Shown: in pieces, positions 37,267-60,887 of the stretch
Layout: every line of letters starts with the position of its first letter
Position numbering within the stretch: the first letter of the stretch is position 1
Assembly (NCBI RefSeq): GCF_030463565.1
Contig: NC_134662.1
Coordinates: 3,348,001 to 3,412,000 of the forward strand
DNA from: Pelecanus crispus
Taxonomy: Eukaryota > Chordata > Aves > Pelecaniformes > Pelecanidae
Length of the DNA stretch: 64,000 nt
Direction of reading: 5' to 3'
Made by a program: the position numbers and the translations under genes
Notes under the pieces: model-generated
Told to the model about the DNA's origin: nothing
What the model saw: the letters and a program-made list of their open reading frames with translations, nothing else
Databases searched by the model: none

Positions 37267-40200
37267 CAGCACGGCTACTATTTTAACAAGGCAATTTCTA
37301 CACCGCCACTTTCTGTCTGCTCAGCAAAGGAATCTGATTAGCACCCTGTCACGCCTACAATTATTTCTATAGGTCACAAACTAGACTTGCAAAAAATTCG
37401 ACTTAAATCCAGCAATCGTATGAAAGGATCAGTCCCTTATTGACCATACACATTGTCATCAAGATGTAGTAAGAGGAGACTAGATGTACTGGGTCAGATG
37501 AAAAAGTCTTTCCCACTCAGTACTCTTTCTCTTTTAGAGGCAGGTGCTGGAACGGGGTGCACGTAGAGCAACCCTTCAGCAGGTGATAAACTCCCAGTGT
37601 CTGGCACTCCAAGGTTTACTGAGCTGTAGCTTCCATCTGATGGACCCATCTTCCAGGAATTAACTTAAATGCTTTTTAAAGCTATTTATACCTTAGCCAA
37701 ATCCTCTGAAATCTCTTGGCAGCAAGTTTCATCATATAACTATTTGTTTAAAAAAGGAAACAAAACCCCCGCAAATCCTTCTTCCTTCTTGTGTTTTAAA
37801 TCGGCTTCCTAATCCGAGTAAGCACTCATCCTGCTCCCCCTGCCTCCCCTGCCCTAGTTCCTGTCCCGTAGCCGTGTCTCGGCTCGTTCTGTCACTAGCA
37901 CGGAGCAGGACAATGTGACTGTGATAGCACATCAGTGCGGGAGAAATGCCACCTCTGCTGCCAGCAGCCAGGACAATCTCTGTCCCTAGTTTTGGAAGCA
38001 TGAGCGGCACAACAGAGACAAAACGAGACCTGAGGACAGAGAGGTTACACGCTGTGTATTTACAACCACCCATGCGATGCATGCAAAGATGCTTCCTGTG
38101 AAGAGGGAACAGATTCATACTGATGCTATGCCGCGTCATAATGACTTCTGCAACCTCATGCCACAATCCCATCGCAAAGTGTTAAAAATACAGAATAAAT
38201 CTGTCACTCCGTCTCCCAATACTGATGCCCTCTAGGCCATCGGTGCTCCTCGTATATGCCTTGGCTGTGACTGAAAACTGACCTTGGGTAAGTTTTCATC
38301 AACATTAAAATTAAAACATGCACAGTCCACAAACTGGAGCATGCTGCAAGCTAGCAAAATGTTTCACGCAGATACGCTTTGCTCAATTACTCCCCCCCGT
38401 GCTTGTATAATTGTCCTAAGCCATCCATTTCTCCGCTGGCGTGGTACTACAACGCCCCGCGGTTCCTGTGGACGCCAGCTTCCCCCTGCAGAGCTAAGGT
38501 GGCCTGCTGCGAAAAGTTCCACACCTGCCAGCATGTGGATGAAGACGGACGCAGAGCAAGAGTGAGCAACTCCATTTTAGATCGTATTGAGTTGGGAGAC
38601 GCTGCCACTTTGCAGGTGAGCATCAGTGAAGGATTTTGCTTCTCCAGCTCGGACCAGCTTCAAAAGTGCCAGTAGGAAGGAGGGACTAAAGCGCGGCGAA
38701 GGTGCTGAGATTCACAACTCGTACACAGTGCTGCCACTCAACTGTACGAGCCTGGCAAACCACCCGTCTCTTGGTGTAATTCCTCTTGCTTAAACTTTAA
38801 CCTAGATTCAGGAAAAAACTTCTTAGATATCTATCACCCAGATGTGTTCCATCATCAGTGGCCATGTACGGAAGGGCAGCTGCAAAGGTCTATGACAAAT
38901 CCCTTGCAGACACGTTCCTTCAAGGCCTGATAGGTCCAAGCTATGCAACTCCCAGACTCCCTCTGGAGTCCAGACGGCAGAGAATTGGCCTTTTTTTTTT
39001 TGTCCTCTGGACATGCTGGTGCATTGCGTTTCTGACAATCCTCGCTTTGGCAGCAACTGGTACTGTCTTCCTTTTCGCAAGAACCCTTCATAGCAGCAAA
39101 AGTGAGACAACTGCAGATGACCGATTAGCTGCTTCTGTTTCCTGCCTCTTCGTGGCCTGGACATAGCTGGAGAGGTTAACCAGTAACGTGCGCTGACAGT
39201 AGATGTGGATTATGGCCTGTTCCAGGGAAACCAAACCAAACAGCTCACAATGCAGGGACCGCCGCAGTGTCGTAGGAGCTGCGGAAATTGCTTCCTAGCT
39301 ACTTCGTTAATGCTTTGAGGGCGAGGGGGACATGTGGCAGGACTGAACACATACATCAGAAGTATTTTGGAATGAGTTACTGTGGATGTCCTGCTAATGA
39401 GCTACTTTGACTTCTCAACCTGCCATGCTACATCCTTGTTCTTCATCCCTAGAAACACCACTGTGGTAAAACGTTGCTTTAGCTTTTACAGCAACCCTCA
39501 TCCCTGCCTGCATATGCCCGCTAGTTTTTCCACCATGAGAACAAAATGTTAGTACCTAACCCATCGTGATATGGACATTCATTTTGCTCACGTGAAAAAA
39601 ACCACATCGTCAGAAAAACGATGGCAGGAATGAGTTGTCAGGAATCTAGTTTCTGCCCAGGCCTTAATTTAACTGTACGTTGCATACTTCTGTTCTACCA
39701 AAAAAGTGTTGACTGCCTCTTCTACAGACATCTACCACCAGCAAACAATTTTCTTGCTGCTAACTCTGGTTCTTTTCCATATGTCCCCAATACACAGTTA
39801 CATGGTCATGATGGTTCCTGCTTAAGTGAAATTTACCCTATTTCTTGTGTTGATTTGACAGCTAGTTGTTACTTTCAGCATCTTCTGGACCTACTTATAT
39901 TTTGGCAGGGAACTGAGAAGTGCACTGTAATCTTTGCTCCTCCTCCTCTTCAGAGGAGCTATCCACCTCCTTTGGAAGATGAGATGGATAGCAAGAAAAT
40001 ATTCTTGCTTTCCAGGAACCTCCCTTCCCATCTCCCATTTTGTATTGCTTCTTATCAGCAAACAAGGTTTTTGTGTTTAAAAAAAAAAAAAAAATCACAT
40101 TTCTGTTTTTATTCATGCAAAAACTAGGAGAAAGCTGGTACAAAGTGTGGTAGGACAACACAGCTTCAAGTCTGTAGGCATTCAAAAAATATGGAAATGA

Positions 40201-41370
40201 AAAAATGTCCGCGCAGATTGCAGAATGATTTAGTGGCCAGGTCTGAGTTTAGCTCACATTCATGTATTTTTTCATAGCTCAGCTGCAGAATAGCATTGCT
40301 CCTTTGCAAAGAACTTACAATACACAGACATAGTTGCAGTCAACGGGCTCTGCTCCTGAGGCACTTCTGCCTAATTCTTCACGGGGGCACTAGGTTTAGA
40401 TGAAGTAGGAAATCCCTCACCCTCATTCTCCCTTCCATGGGGATTTGGCTATGATTGGAGATCCTTCCCGTTCCCATTTTCTCTTGTGTTCAGTTGCCAA
40501 AAAGCTTTACACACAGAGGTGCCAGTATCTTAAAGGTACTTCCAGCCCTATTTTACAGGCATGTAAAGAAGCCAGCAGACAGAATACTTTTTCAAGTCAA
40601 GAGACAAACTGAATCCACTTAGTTTTAGCCAACAGCTGGTAAAATTTAAAAATCGAAACCCTTGCCTCCAAACAACCTATGCTGTGGAGCTCAGAATTCA
40701 GATACAGGTGTAAATTTGACAGTGCTACTGGTCATTGACCATGCATCCAAGGGCAAACTTGGATCAGTTGCTGGAAAAGTTATGGTTAAACGGTACTGTG
40801 ATTTGGCTGGTCGAGCTGAGGTACTAGGAACACTGGCATTGTCCAGAGGCCAAACAGACTGGGGGGGTGTTAGAAGTTTCCTATGACTCGCTAGAGTTTT
40901 GCATCACAAATTCCCTTCTATTGCACACTGTCATCAACAACAACTGTTGCAACTAGTACTGGCTCATCCCAGTTGTGTGACAAGTCGCAGCTTCCACATC
41001 AATAATGTGCTCTTTGTCTGGCAGAGGCACTCCTTCCCCAGCTAGCTTGAAGACAAGCGCTTTGTCTTTGAACAACATCTTTTACTGTTACCTGGGATTT
41101 TTTTTTTTAGTATTTTTTTTTTAACTCTTGTTGGCTTGTTTTGAATTAGATGGCATTTACCCTCAAGATTAATTCAGCTTCAGTATAATCTGTCTAGTTA
41201 GCAAGCTTGGCAGCTTTAGAACAGAGGCTATACCTCAGCATATGGCCATCACTTCATTACAACTGATCCATGATCTCTGCTGAAGCCTCTGTTCACTGGT
41301 AAGACAAAAAGTAATTATTGCAGTCTGTATGCCAAAACCAACCCAAATACAAACAGAAGTTCCAAAGTCT
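37267..41370. other. Gene-poor spacer between SAFB and MICOS13
   Basis: I recognise no gene, RNA gene or mobile element. Open frames near 38,284-38,675, 38,858-39,166 and 39,621-40,127 lack splice context and family resemblance. Confidence 0.55.
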
Positions 41371-41376
41371 TTTATT
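41371..41376 (-). promoter_or_regulatory. MICOS13: MICOS13 polyadenylation signal
   Basis: The plus strand reads TTTATT, so AATAAA on the minus strand lies about 100 bp past the MICOS13 stop at 41477. This gives a short 3' UTR. Confidence 0.75.
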
Positions 41377-41476
41377 GTAGTCCTTGCATGGCCGAGCTGC
41401 CCTTTAGAGGGACGGACTATGCATCATTCCAAAGACAACGTAGGATGGAGAGAATCACGAGCCCTGGAGAACGTGT

Positions 41477-44400
41477 TCATTTGACAAGATCCTTCACATA
41501 CTTCCAGCCTTCCACAGTGTATTCACAGGCCCTGGTGGGAGCTACAGACAAGGCAGACACGACTGTCCGCACTCCTGCAAGGAAAGTAGAGAAGAATTAT
41601 CCCAAGAGCATCATTCAAGCCAAATTTCCTAATGTTATTCTAGTGTTGTAGATCTCTTCAAAGACAGAGAGAAAAATCTGGCTCTATCTCAGAAGCTTTC
41701 AAACACATTGAGACCTGAATGATCCTTGTTTCAAGTACAGCTTTATTGTCTCAGTAGCATTTGTGACACAGAAAAATTCCAACTTCAGGACCAGTATAAA
41801 GCATAGACAATTACAAGACTGAAACAAAGAACTCGGCTAAGTTCCATTTTATTTCTGGCCTTGCCACAGGCTCCATGGTTAAGTTGGACATGTCACAGTA
41901 TTTGTGGACCATGTTTCCCAACAATTACATGAAGACTTTTTGCTGCACCATAAAAACTATAAATTAACTAAGTATTTATAACAAGCTTTGGCCTTCAAAC
42001 AAGGTCTCTAAAATTCTAAAAAAAAAGCGAGAGGCTGAGTTCAGACATACGAGCATCTGAAGAGTTTATAAACTCTTCCATCTCTAACCAAAGGCTCACC
42101 TTTTCTTACAAATAAGTCATCATTTATTTTTATGCTCTAGTTTCCCTGACCACTACCAGTGCTGATGGAACTCACTGGTGCATGAACCCCATCTATTTAT
42201 TGTGAGGGCCACATGCCTCCCCAAACACTTCACTGAAACATTCAATCTTAGATTCTAGGATAGTGTAGGCATGCCTGTCTTGGGGCACAGGTGGGCAGCA
42301 AGCTTTGTAGGTAAAAGAAACCTCAGCTCCTCTGGTTAGAAAAGGCAGGCAGGTTTATGGGCACACATCCTCCTCCTTATTTCACAGTTGGAAAGAGAAA
42401 TTAAGTCTAAAGTCACTTGGTGTGCTAGTGGTAAAACCTGGGGCAGAACACGCTTCCTCAGTCCCAGTCCTAATGCTCCTTCCACCAGCCTGTTACATCG
42501 GTCACCTCCTTCTCCATCATTCCCTTTAGGAGGACAGTACTGAAATGAGACTGGTATGAGCTACATCACTCTTGGCCCCTTGCTCCTTTCACAGTTTGGT
42601 GAGAAGTTATTCTTACCTTTATTCCAGGAATCAGAGGGGGAAAAGTCAAATTTTGGAGTGGATGGGAGCTAGAAAGAGAAAGAGAGGCAAAATATCAGCA
42701 CTTGAGGGGTTTCACTTATAACAGGACTCACATCACCTTGGAGAAGCCTCTTGACCTCAGATCTCAAAAATACTTGGGTGCCTACTCTCTGTAAGTCTCA
42801 AAAGGGATCAGACATGAGGCTTAAAGTCTGGACTTTGTTCTTTCCCCCAGTATAACGTAGGGGCAGAAGGCAGTACTTATCATTTGGGTGCTTCTGAAAA
42901 ATCATCTCCATGGCTGTCTCCTTTCAGTTATCTATTAGTTTAGAACAGTCTCTAAAATGAAAAATGCTTTTCAAACTTTCAGCAAAGGCTTCTCCTGAGG
43001 ATTTTAAAAACTAGCAATTACTCAAAGAGACGGGCCTCTTCAGGCAATTTAAATTCACCTTGATGAACTGTTAGCAGCTTGAGAAATTGGGAGGACAATC
43101 TTTTCGTTCATTTTTTAAAAGCATGTAGGATCCTTCAAAAAGAGCTTAGGAATACCACTACGTAGTGAGATATCTCCCAGAGCATGCTTGCTATCCCCTC
43201 TTTGACCCTGCATAGGCTAGCTACCCCTTCTCCTTTGAAAGAACATCTGTGAGCAATGTCTCTCCCCTAAATTTAACATTTTATCCTCCTTCCATTTCAA
43301 TCCTTTTCAAAATATTCTCAATGTGAAATCCAGTTTTAACAGCAAAACTCCTGCCAGCATCACCGGAACCAGAATATCACCCCAATGTTTTCTCCTCCTC
43401 ACTCAGAGGATGTGTTTGTTTTGCTGTGTTCATCTGCACAGTCCTTACCTCCCAGCCTATGTAACTTGTCCACTCTTGGATAGCTGGAGGCAGTGCTGCT
43501 TGAGCTTTTTTGAGAGCTTCGGCACCTTGTGTGCCACTGCCCAGCAGCCCCTGATCATATGCCACGTATACAGCAGCTCCAGCCAGGCTTCCTTTGATGA
43601 CAAACCTGAAAGAATCAAAAGCAGCAACAGAGCAGTTCATGTTATGACTATCAGTGCATCTCTCCCGGTAGGTTGTGACCGTCAAAGAGAAGGTATTGAT
43701 AAAGAAATCTGAGGGTCGCAAATGCTTTACTGTAATGTTGTCTTGCAGACAAAAAGCAGCAGAAAAATAATCTAGCTACGTTCCTTTTCTTCCTAGGCCA
43801 GCTATTCCCTGTCAGCCCCTTGATACCATACCCATTCACGCTTTATCAGTGACAGCTTTCAAGAAAAAATGAGAAAGTGTCAAACATCTCCGAGTATGTG
43901 CCACTTGTTAGAGTCCTAGAAGCACGGGCATATACCTTTGATAAAAGGAACTAAAGGATTTTGCAGTGGGTAAGATGTCCATGTTAATGTGGCTCTTGCT
44001 GTCTTGTTAATAAGTAATCTGATTAATTTGACAGACACCAGTATCTCGTTAAGCTCATTACAGTCCAGGTAACACCCGGCCATGCCTGTTCCTGCACTGC
44101 CTGGGCTCTGAAAGTTCCCCTGTGTGTGCCAACGCTAGGTTTACAGCTGTAGCGGCAACCTGCAAAAGGGAAGGCAGGAAGAGAATATTTGGCCTTTATT
44201 TACTTTTTCATTATAGGCAAGAGATCTGGGGACACTGACTTTTTCAGATTCAGAGTTGTTTCCTCTTTAAAAAAACCACGAAGCTATTGCAACACCTAGG
44301 GGGGGAAAAAGGAAAAACCCAAGCAACCAACAAGTCGCCAGGCAGCAGTGCTGCGGTGGGACATAGGATAGAGCCGGCCGCCGAGGGAGGCGGGAGAGAA

Positions 44401-44832
44401 CCAATATTTAAACGCTCGCATTCACAGGTATTTGGGGGAGGGGGGTTCTCTCGCTCCCAGCAGCGCCTTCCGCGCCTTCTCCCTCGGGAAAGCGCCCGCT
44501 CCGCACGAGCACCCCTGGCCGCCGCTCCCCGCGGTTGTTTTACGCGTTCACGCTCGCCGGGAGAAGCCGCGGGCGTACGGCGACAGGGGAGGGGGCCGGG
44601 GCCGGGGCCGGGCCTGGGCCTGGCGGAGGCGGCCGAGGTCAAGGGCGCGGCGCTGGAGGCCGCAGGCCGGCGGGGCGGGCCGGGGCCCTGCGGACAGGCC
44701 CGGGGGGGGTCCCGGGGGCGCGGGGGGGAGCGCGGCGGGGGCGCGGTGGCGGGCGGGGCTCGGGCGGGCTCCCCGGGAGGGCAGCGCGGCGGCGGGGACT
44801 CACTTGATGGCGGGGAGGAGCCTGGCGGCCAT
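41477..44832 (-). CDS. MICOS13: MICOS13 (QIL1 / C19orf70), MICOS complex subunit MIC13, 111 aa
   Basis: Small inner-mitochondrial-membrane subunit of the MICOS complex, needed for crista junctions. Four coding exons: 44832-44804 (MAARLLPAIK), 43605-43449, 42668-42617 and 41574-41477. Phases are 2, 0, 1, and the total is 336 nt. A single hydrophobic membrane segment near residues 11-26 (FVIKGSLAGAAVYVAY) is followed by a soluble part, including LPPAIQEWTSYIGWE, FDFSPSDSWNKG and SVAPTRACEY. This parallels the vertebrate family, including the glycine-rich membrane helix and the D-SWN-G motif. Human MICOS13 is 118 residues, so the length fits. The start lies in a CpG island, and the first exon codes for only nine residues and two bases. 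The neighbours SAFB and HSD11B1L match human order and orientation. Confidence 0.95.
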
Positions 44833-45180
44833 GGCTGCGGCGGGAGCCGGTCACGTGGCCGGGCACCGCCCCCTCCCCTCCCGCCGCGCGCTTGGCGCCG
44901 CCGCCTCCAGCGTTGCCATGGCAGCGGGGCGGGGCCGGATCCCTCCGCGGGGATCCCTGCGCCGTGATCCTTCCGCGGGCAGAGCGGCTCCAGAGCCCGC
45001 CGGCCGCGCCGAGCCGGTGGCCGGTGCCCGGTGCCTCGCGCCTCGCTGCTCTTCGCATCCCCTGGGAAGCTCCTGTCAGCCGCCGGGGCCCGCGCTGTGC
45101 AGGGCAGGTGCCGCCCATCCTGAGGTACGGCCGTCGGTGGTTACTGTGCCAGCTGCGAGCTCAGTAATTCTTTAATGAAT
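44340..45180. promoter_or_regulatory. CpG island / promoter of MICOS13, possibly shared with HSD11B1L
   Basis: The region is very GC- and CpG-rich with many G-runs, and it encloses the MICOS13 start codon at 44832. There is no TATA box. HSD11B1L points away on the other strand and has no CpG island of its own near its start codon at 48260, so this island may drive both. A YY1-like GATGGCGG (44806-44813) overlaps the end of exon 1. Confidence 0.75.
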
Positions 45181-45365
45181 TAAAAGTTCCGTAGGATCAG
45201 GCGTGAGTTTTTTTTCCTCCTGTAGACCAGGGAGAAGTGAGCGTGTCCGTAACAAATACCGCCATCTGCTAGTGCGTTCCCCTAGCACGCTTAAAAGTTT
45301 CCCTTGTTTCCTCTCAAAAATAATTTAAAAAATTCTCTCGGGCCTTATGGCGCCAGCTCATTTTA

Positions 45366-45592
45366 ATGACATGGCCCGAGTCTTGTCTCGCTCTGCTGCT
45401 TGCTGCCTTTTGTCCCGTTCCCGTCCTGTCGCCGGCGGCAAGCGATGGGCCGAGGAAGGGGCCTCGCGCTGCACCAGCGGAGCCTGAGGTTGGATGGCAG
45501 GAGAACACTCGCTCGTTGAACACTGCATATAGACTGACGAGAAGCTGCTTACCAAGAAGAGTTTCGAAGATGAGTATGTATAATCAAATTGT
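45366..45592 (+). other. HSD11B1L: Candidate non-coding first exon of HSD11B1L
   Basis: The sequence downstream of the CpG island ends at a consensus donor, GT|GTAAGTAC, at 45592/45593. The HSD11B1L start codon lies 2.7 kb further on, in a context without a promoter signature, so a spliced 5' UTR is expected. A pyrimidine-poor acceptor such as the CTCAG near 48,221 could join it. This is inference only. Confidence 0.25.
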
Positions 45593-45599
45593 GTAAGTA

Positions 45600-47051
45600 C
45601 TGCGCCTGCCCGTCTGAGGCGCCGCTGGGTGCTCGGTTTGTGGCACCATCCCACCGTTCACCCTGCGCGGAATAAAGCAACGTCTCCTCTCCAAACAGGC
45701 TTCCTGTGTTTCGGGAGTTATTTTGTGAGACGAGGATTCTAACAAGTTCAGAGAGCTGTGGGAATTGCCAGTGAAAGGTCTTTTTCTTAGAATCAGATGT
45801 ATTCTCTTTGTCTCTTTTATTTCTCTCTCTCTTTTTTTTTTTTTTTTTTAATTAATACAGCTCCTAACCTTTTAGCCTTTGTACACGCTTACATAAAATT
45901 TGGCCAAAACAAGGCCAGCTCTTGCTGTGGGTGCCTGTCGTGTTCGGAAGCCATCGCAATTCTCAGCGCGGGCAGCTGTTTCTCACTTTTTTCTTAATCC
46001 TCAGAAAATCCAGACAGGTTCAAAACAGAATGTATTTGTTGTTTTGTCCACCTTTAAGCAAATATTAGATGGTCTGAACTGCTGATACTCAGCTGACCTA
46101 GATCCCCTGTTCATAATAGTGGAGTAGAAATAGATACAATGAATAGAAATAGGAAAATATTTGTTCTGTTGTTAAATCACATTATGCTTTTAACTTAAAC
46201 CCCTTGAGTTCCAAGTCTACCTGCTGACTTCTCCACTTCAAGAGTATCTACTATATTATCTCAGAACCTTCCAGCTACTGAAGTTCACACTTGGTCCCAT
46301 TTTTCCTTTTTATGTTCTCCAGACCCCAATCCTGAAAGACTTCTGTCCATGATCGTCTCTGTACCCTGGGTAAGACTGTTAATTTCATTATCTCAGTAAG
46401 TACTGGCCATATCCTGCTATGCTGTCCACCCCCCCCGCCAAAAGCTAGCTTTAAACATGTTTGCAGAACTGTGGAAGTTGATGAAGTGAGTTTTGCAGAA
46501 GACAACTTCTGGAACTACTGCAAAATTTCTTTTTTAATTCCCTGTATATTCACTGTATCTGCTTGCTTCTGGCTACTAAAGAATTTGTGAAGACACAAAA
46601 ACTCAGAAAATGCAGACAAAAAGTACTGGCTAATGATGCTGAGCTTGGTAAGTGAATGCTATTAGTATCAGTAAGTTTTGATACTGACTTAAGTTTTGAT
46701 TTTCCTTTTGCAGGACAAGTTCTAATGAAGGAGAAGTACAGAAATAAATCCCTCACCTTTTTCCCTGCCTTGTACAACATTTTGTATATGGCAGGCATGT
46801 ATAATTCCCAAAGTATGGAAAAGCACATGTAAACATAATTTGTCAATGCAATTTCATACCTGTTTTAAATTTTTGTCAACAGCTGCAGATAATATATTAT
46901 TTTGGAAAAGAGATAATAATTTAATTAGTTTTGCTTTTCAGATTTGATGTATTTTAACATCAAGTATATCTGTGAGCATTTGAAATAGAATGCAGCCGAA
47001 GCAAAAGGCAGAAGGCTTTTAGTGTAAAATTAGACTTTCAAGTCATGGTTT
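45600..47051 (+). other. Unannotated stretch upstream of HSD11B1L
   Basis: The DNA is AT-rich with a poly-T run near 45,830-45,850. I see no gene or recognised repeat here. Confidence 0.5.
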
Positions 47052-47574
47052 TGTCACGGAGGTGCACAAAGTCAAATCAGGCAGGTGATGTAACCCAAAA
47101 TAAGATTTATTCTAATCAAATGTGTTTTGGTACTCCGACAAACATTAGTGAACCACAGGTTAAGGATGCCAAAAGGACTTAATTCTACACAGCCGACTTA
47201 AGAATTCCTAAGCTTTAGAACGATGACTCAAGATGTGCAGTCGCTCGCCTCATAAGGCAAGGGCTCTCAGCCTCGAGGGGTTACCTTGGGCGTCGTCTCG
47301 ACCCTAGGGGAGAGCCCCCAGCTACAGTCCTGCTGCTCTGAGGAGGACTGACTCCATTTGCCCCCCGGCGGGACCCCATTTATACCCGAGTCGAAGCTGA
47401 CCTGCGGTCATAGATGGCCATATCAGCTCTTCTTGGCCGAGGGCTCTACCTACCGGCAACTGTGTATGTGACAACAGTAGGTGCAAAAAGTAAGGGCGCG
47501 AAAAGAATCAGCGGCCATTACGTTTCAGTGGTCAGGAAACCTTGGTCTGTATCAGGGTGGGTGCACCTGCCACA
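47052..47574 (-). mobile_element. Solo LTR of a second endogenous retrovirus family
   Basis: The 523-bp element begins TGTCACGGAGGTGC and ends CACCTGCCACA, a TG...CA pair. It is flanked by a 5-bp duplication, GGTTT (47047-47051 and 47575-47579). On the minus strand a TATAAAT box (47384-47378) precedes an AATAAA signal (47111-47106), the right order for U3-R-U5. It does not resemble the ERVL LTRs in this window. I cannot name the family. Confidence 0.75.
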
Positions 47575-48259
47575 GGTTTAAATGAGGAATTGGTGCTGAC
47601 TCCACAAGTTTCTGTGGAGTGTTCCATTAGGGACAGACATTTTAAAAATAATTCCCCCAGTCTAGTTCATTTAAGACAGGCTGAATGCCAGACCAGGTAT
47701 CCTGGAGCGGATGAAAGGCTGAGAAAAGAGGAGTTGAGCAAGGCAGGAAGATAGATGAGATGATTTCTTGAGCCTTCTCCAGACCTGTTTTCCACCTTTT
47801 TTGGATCCCTTCCTCTCATACGAGAGCAGGTTTCGTTGTCTTCAGGCCTGCAGCTTTACATTTTTCATCCTGCCAAGGTTGCTTCCTCTGAACAGGGAGT
47901 TGCACTACTTGGCACAGCCAAGCCCTAAACTTTCTTGGGCAAATGCAAACCATTTGCAGAACTGTGGTGTTCCCTCTCTTCAACAGGGAAACAGCAACTT
48001 CTTTGCAGCTTCTTATCAAAGTGTCAATTGTCCTCCCTATCTTTCATTCTAAACAAAGGTGACTTCTTTGGCTCCCAGTGCAGGGACTTCTCAGGTGGAG
48101 TCTCAGTTCTACACGGTGCATCTCTCATACGCAGGACAGAAAAGGACTTTACATGCCTCTTGCAGGTTGGCTTCCAGCATCAGAGGAAAGAGATTACAGT
48201 ATTTTGGCTGGAGTGCTCAGCTTCAAGACTTCACTTTGTTCTTCACAACTTGGAGGGAT

Positions 48260-60325
<12,066 letters not shown>

Positions 60326-60738
60326 GGGATCCCCAGTCTCGGTCTCCTTTCCCATCCTACACCCCTTCTAAGCGCATTCCCCATGTCCCACTAAGCATCC
60401 CAGTCAACCATTGGTGTCAAGCAGGAGCAGGGCAGCACTAGTGGCAAAATAACCTCAACTCTTTGCATAAGCCTTTTCTTGGTCTCCCTCTCGTCCTGCT
60501 TCAGCCACAGTTCTGCTATTTCTACCCATCAGTCAGAGATCTTTCCCGCTGTTCACTCTGCCTTAGCCCTCCACCCATCTCCCCTCCTTCAGCCTCACCT
60601 GTCTGCTTTTACTGCCTCCAGTCTTCTCTCAGCTCCAGCTTTAGCCTCTGTCTGTACAGGATGTCCTGGAATGTCTGTGCATGCCTGGGACATCCTGCTC
60701 CACTGCTTCATTGGTTTGTGGATTTTGTGAACCTTCTT

Positions 60739-60887
60739 GCTTCCTATAAATAGAATTTAATCTCTACTTTATTTAAACTATTTTTTTAATGTGTTGGTGT
60801 TACATGTTGATGCTTCCTATAAATAGAATTTTAATCTCTAATTTAATTAAACTATTTTTTTTTAATGTGTTGGTGTTACATGTTGAT
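60739..60887 (+). repeat. Tandem duplication of 73-76 bp in the HSD11B1L 3' UTR
   Basis: Unit 1 (60739-60811) and unit 2 (60812-60887) both start GCTTCCTATAAATAGAATTT and end GTTACATGTTGAT. They differ by a few substitutions and by T-run length. A third start, GCTTCTTCC, follows. An ATTAAA (60846-60851) in unit 2 might serve as a polyadenylation signal. Confidence 0.88.

Noticed and set aside
39621-40127. 168-codon plus-strand open frame
   Set aside because: No family resemblance, no splice or promoter context, and it ends in a lysine run from a poly-A stretch.
44287-45175. Open frames of 159-247 codons around the MICOS13 start
   Set aside because: These are GC-rich artefacts of the CpG island. 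The real coding content there is the 29-bp first exon of MICOS13.
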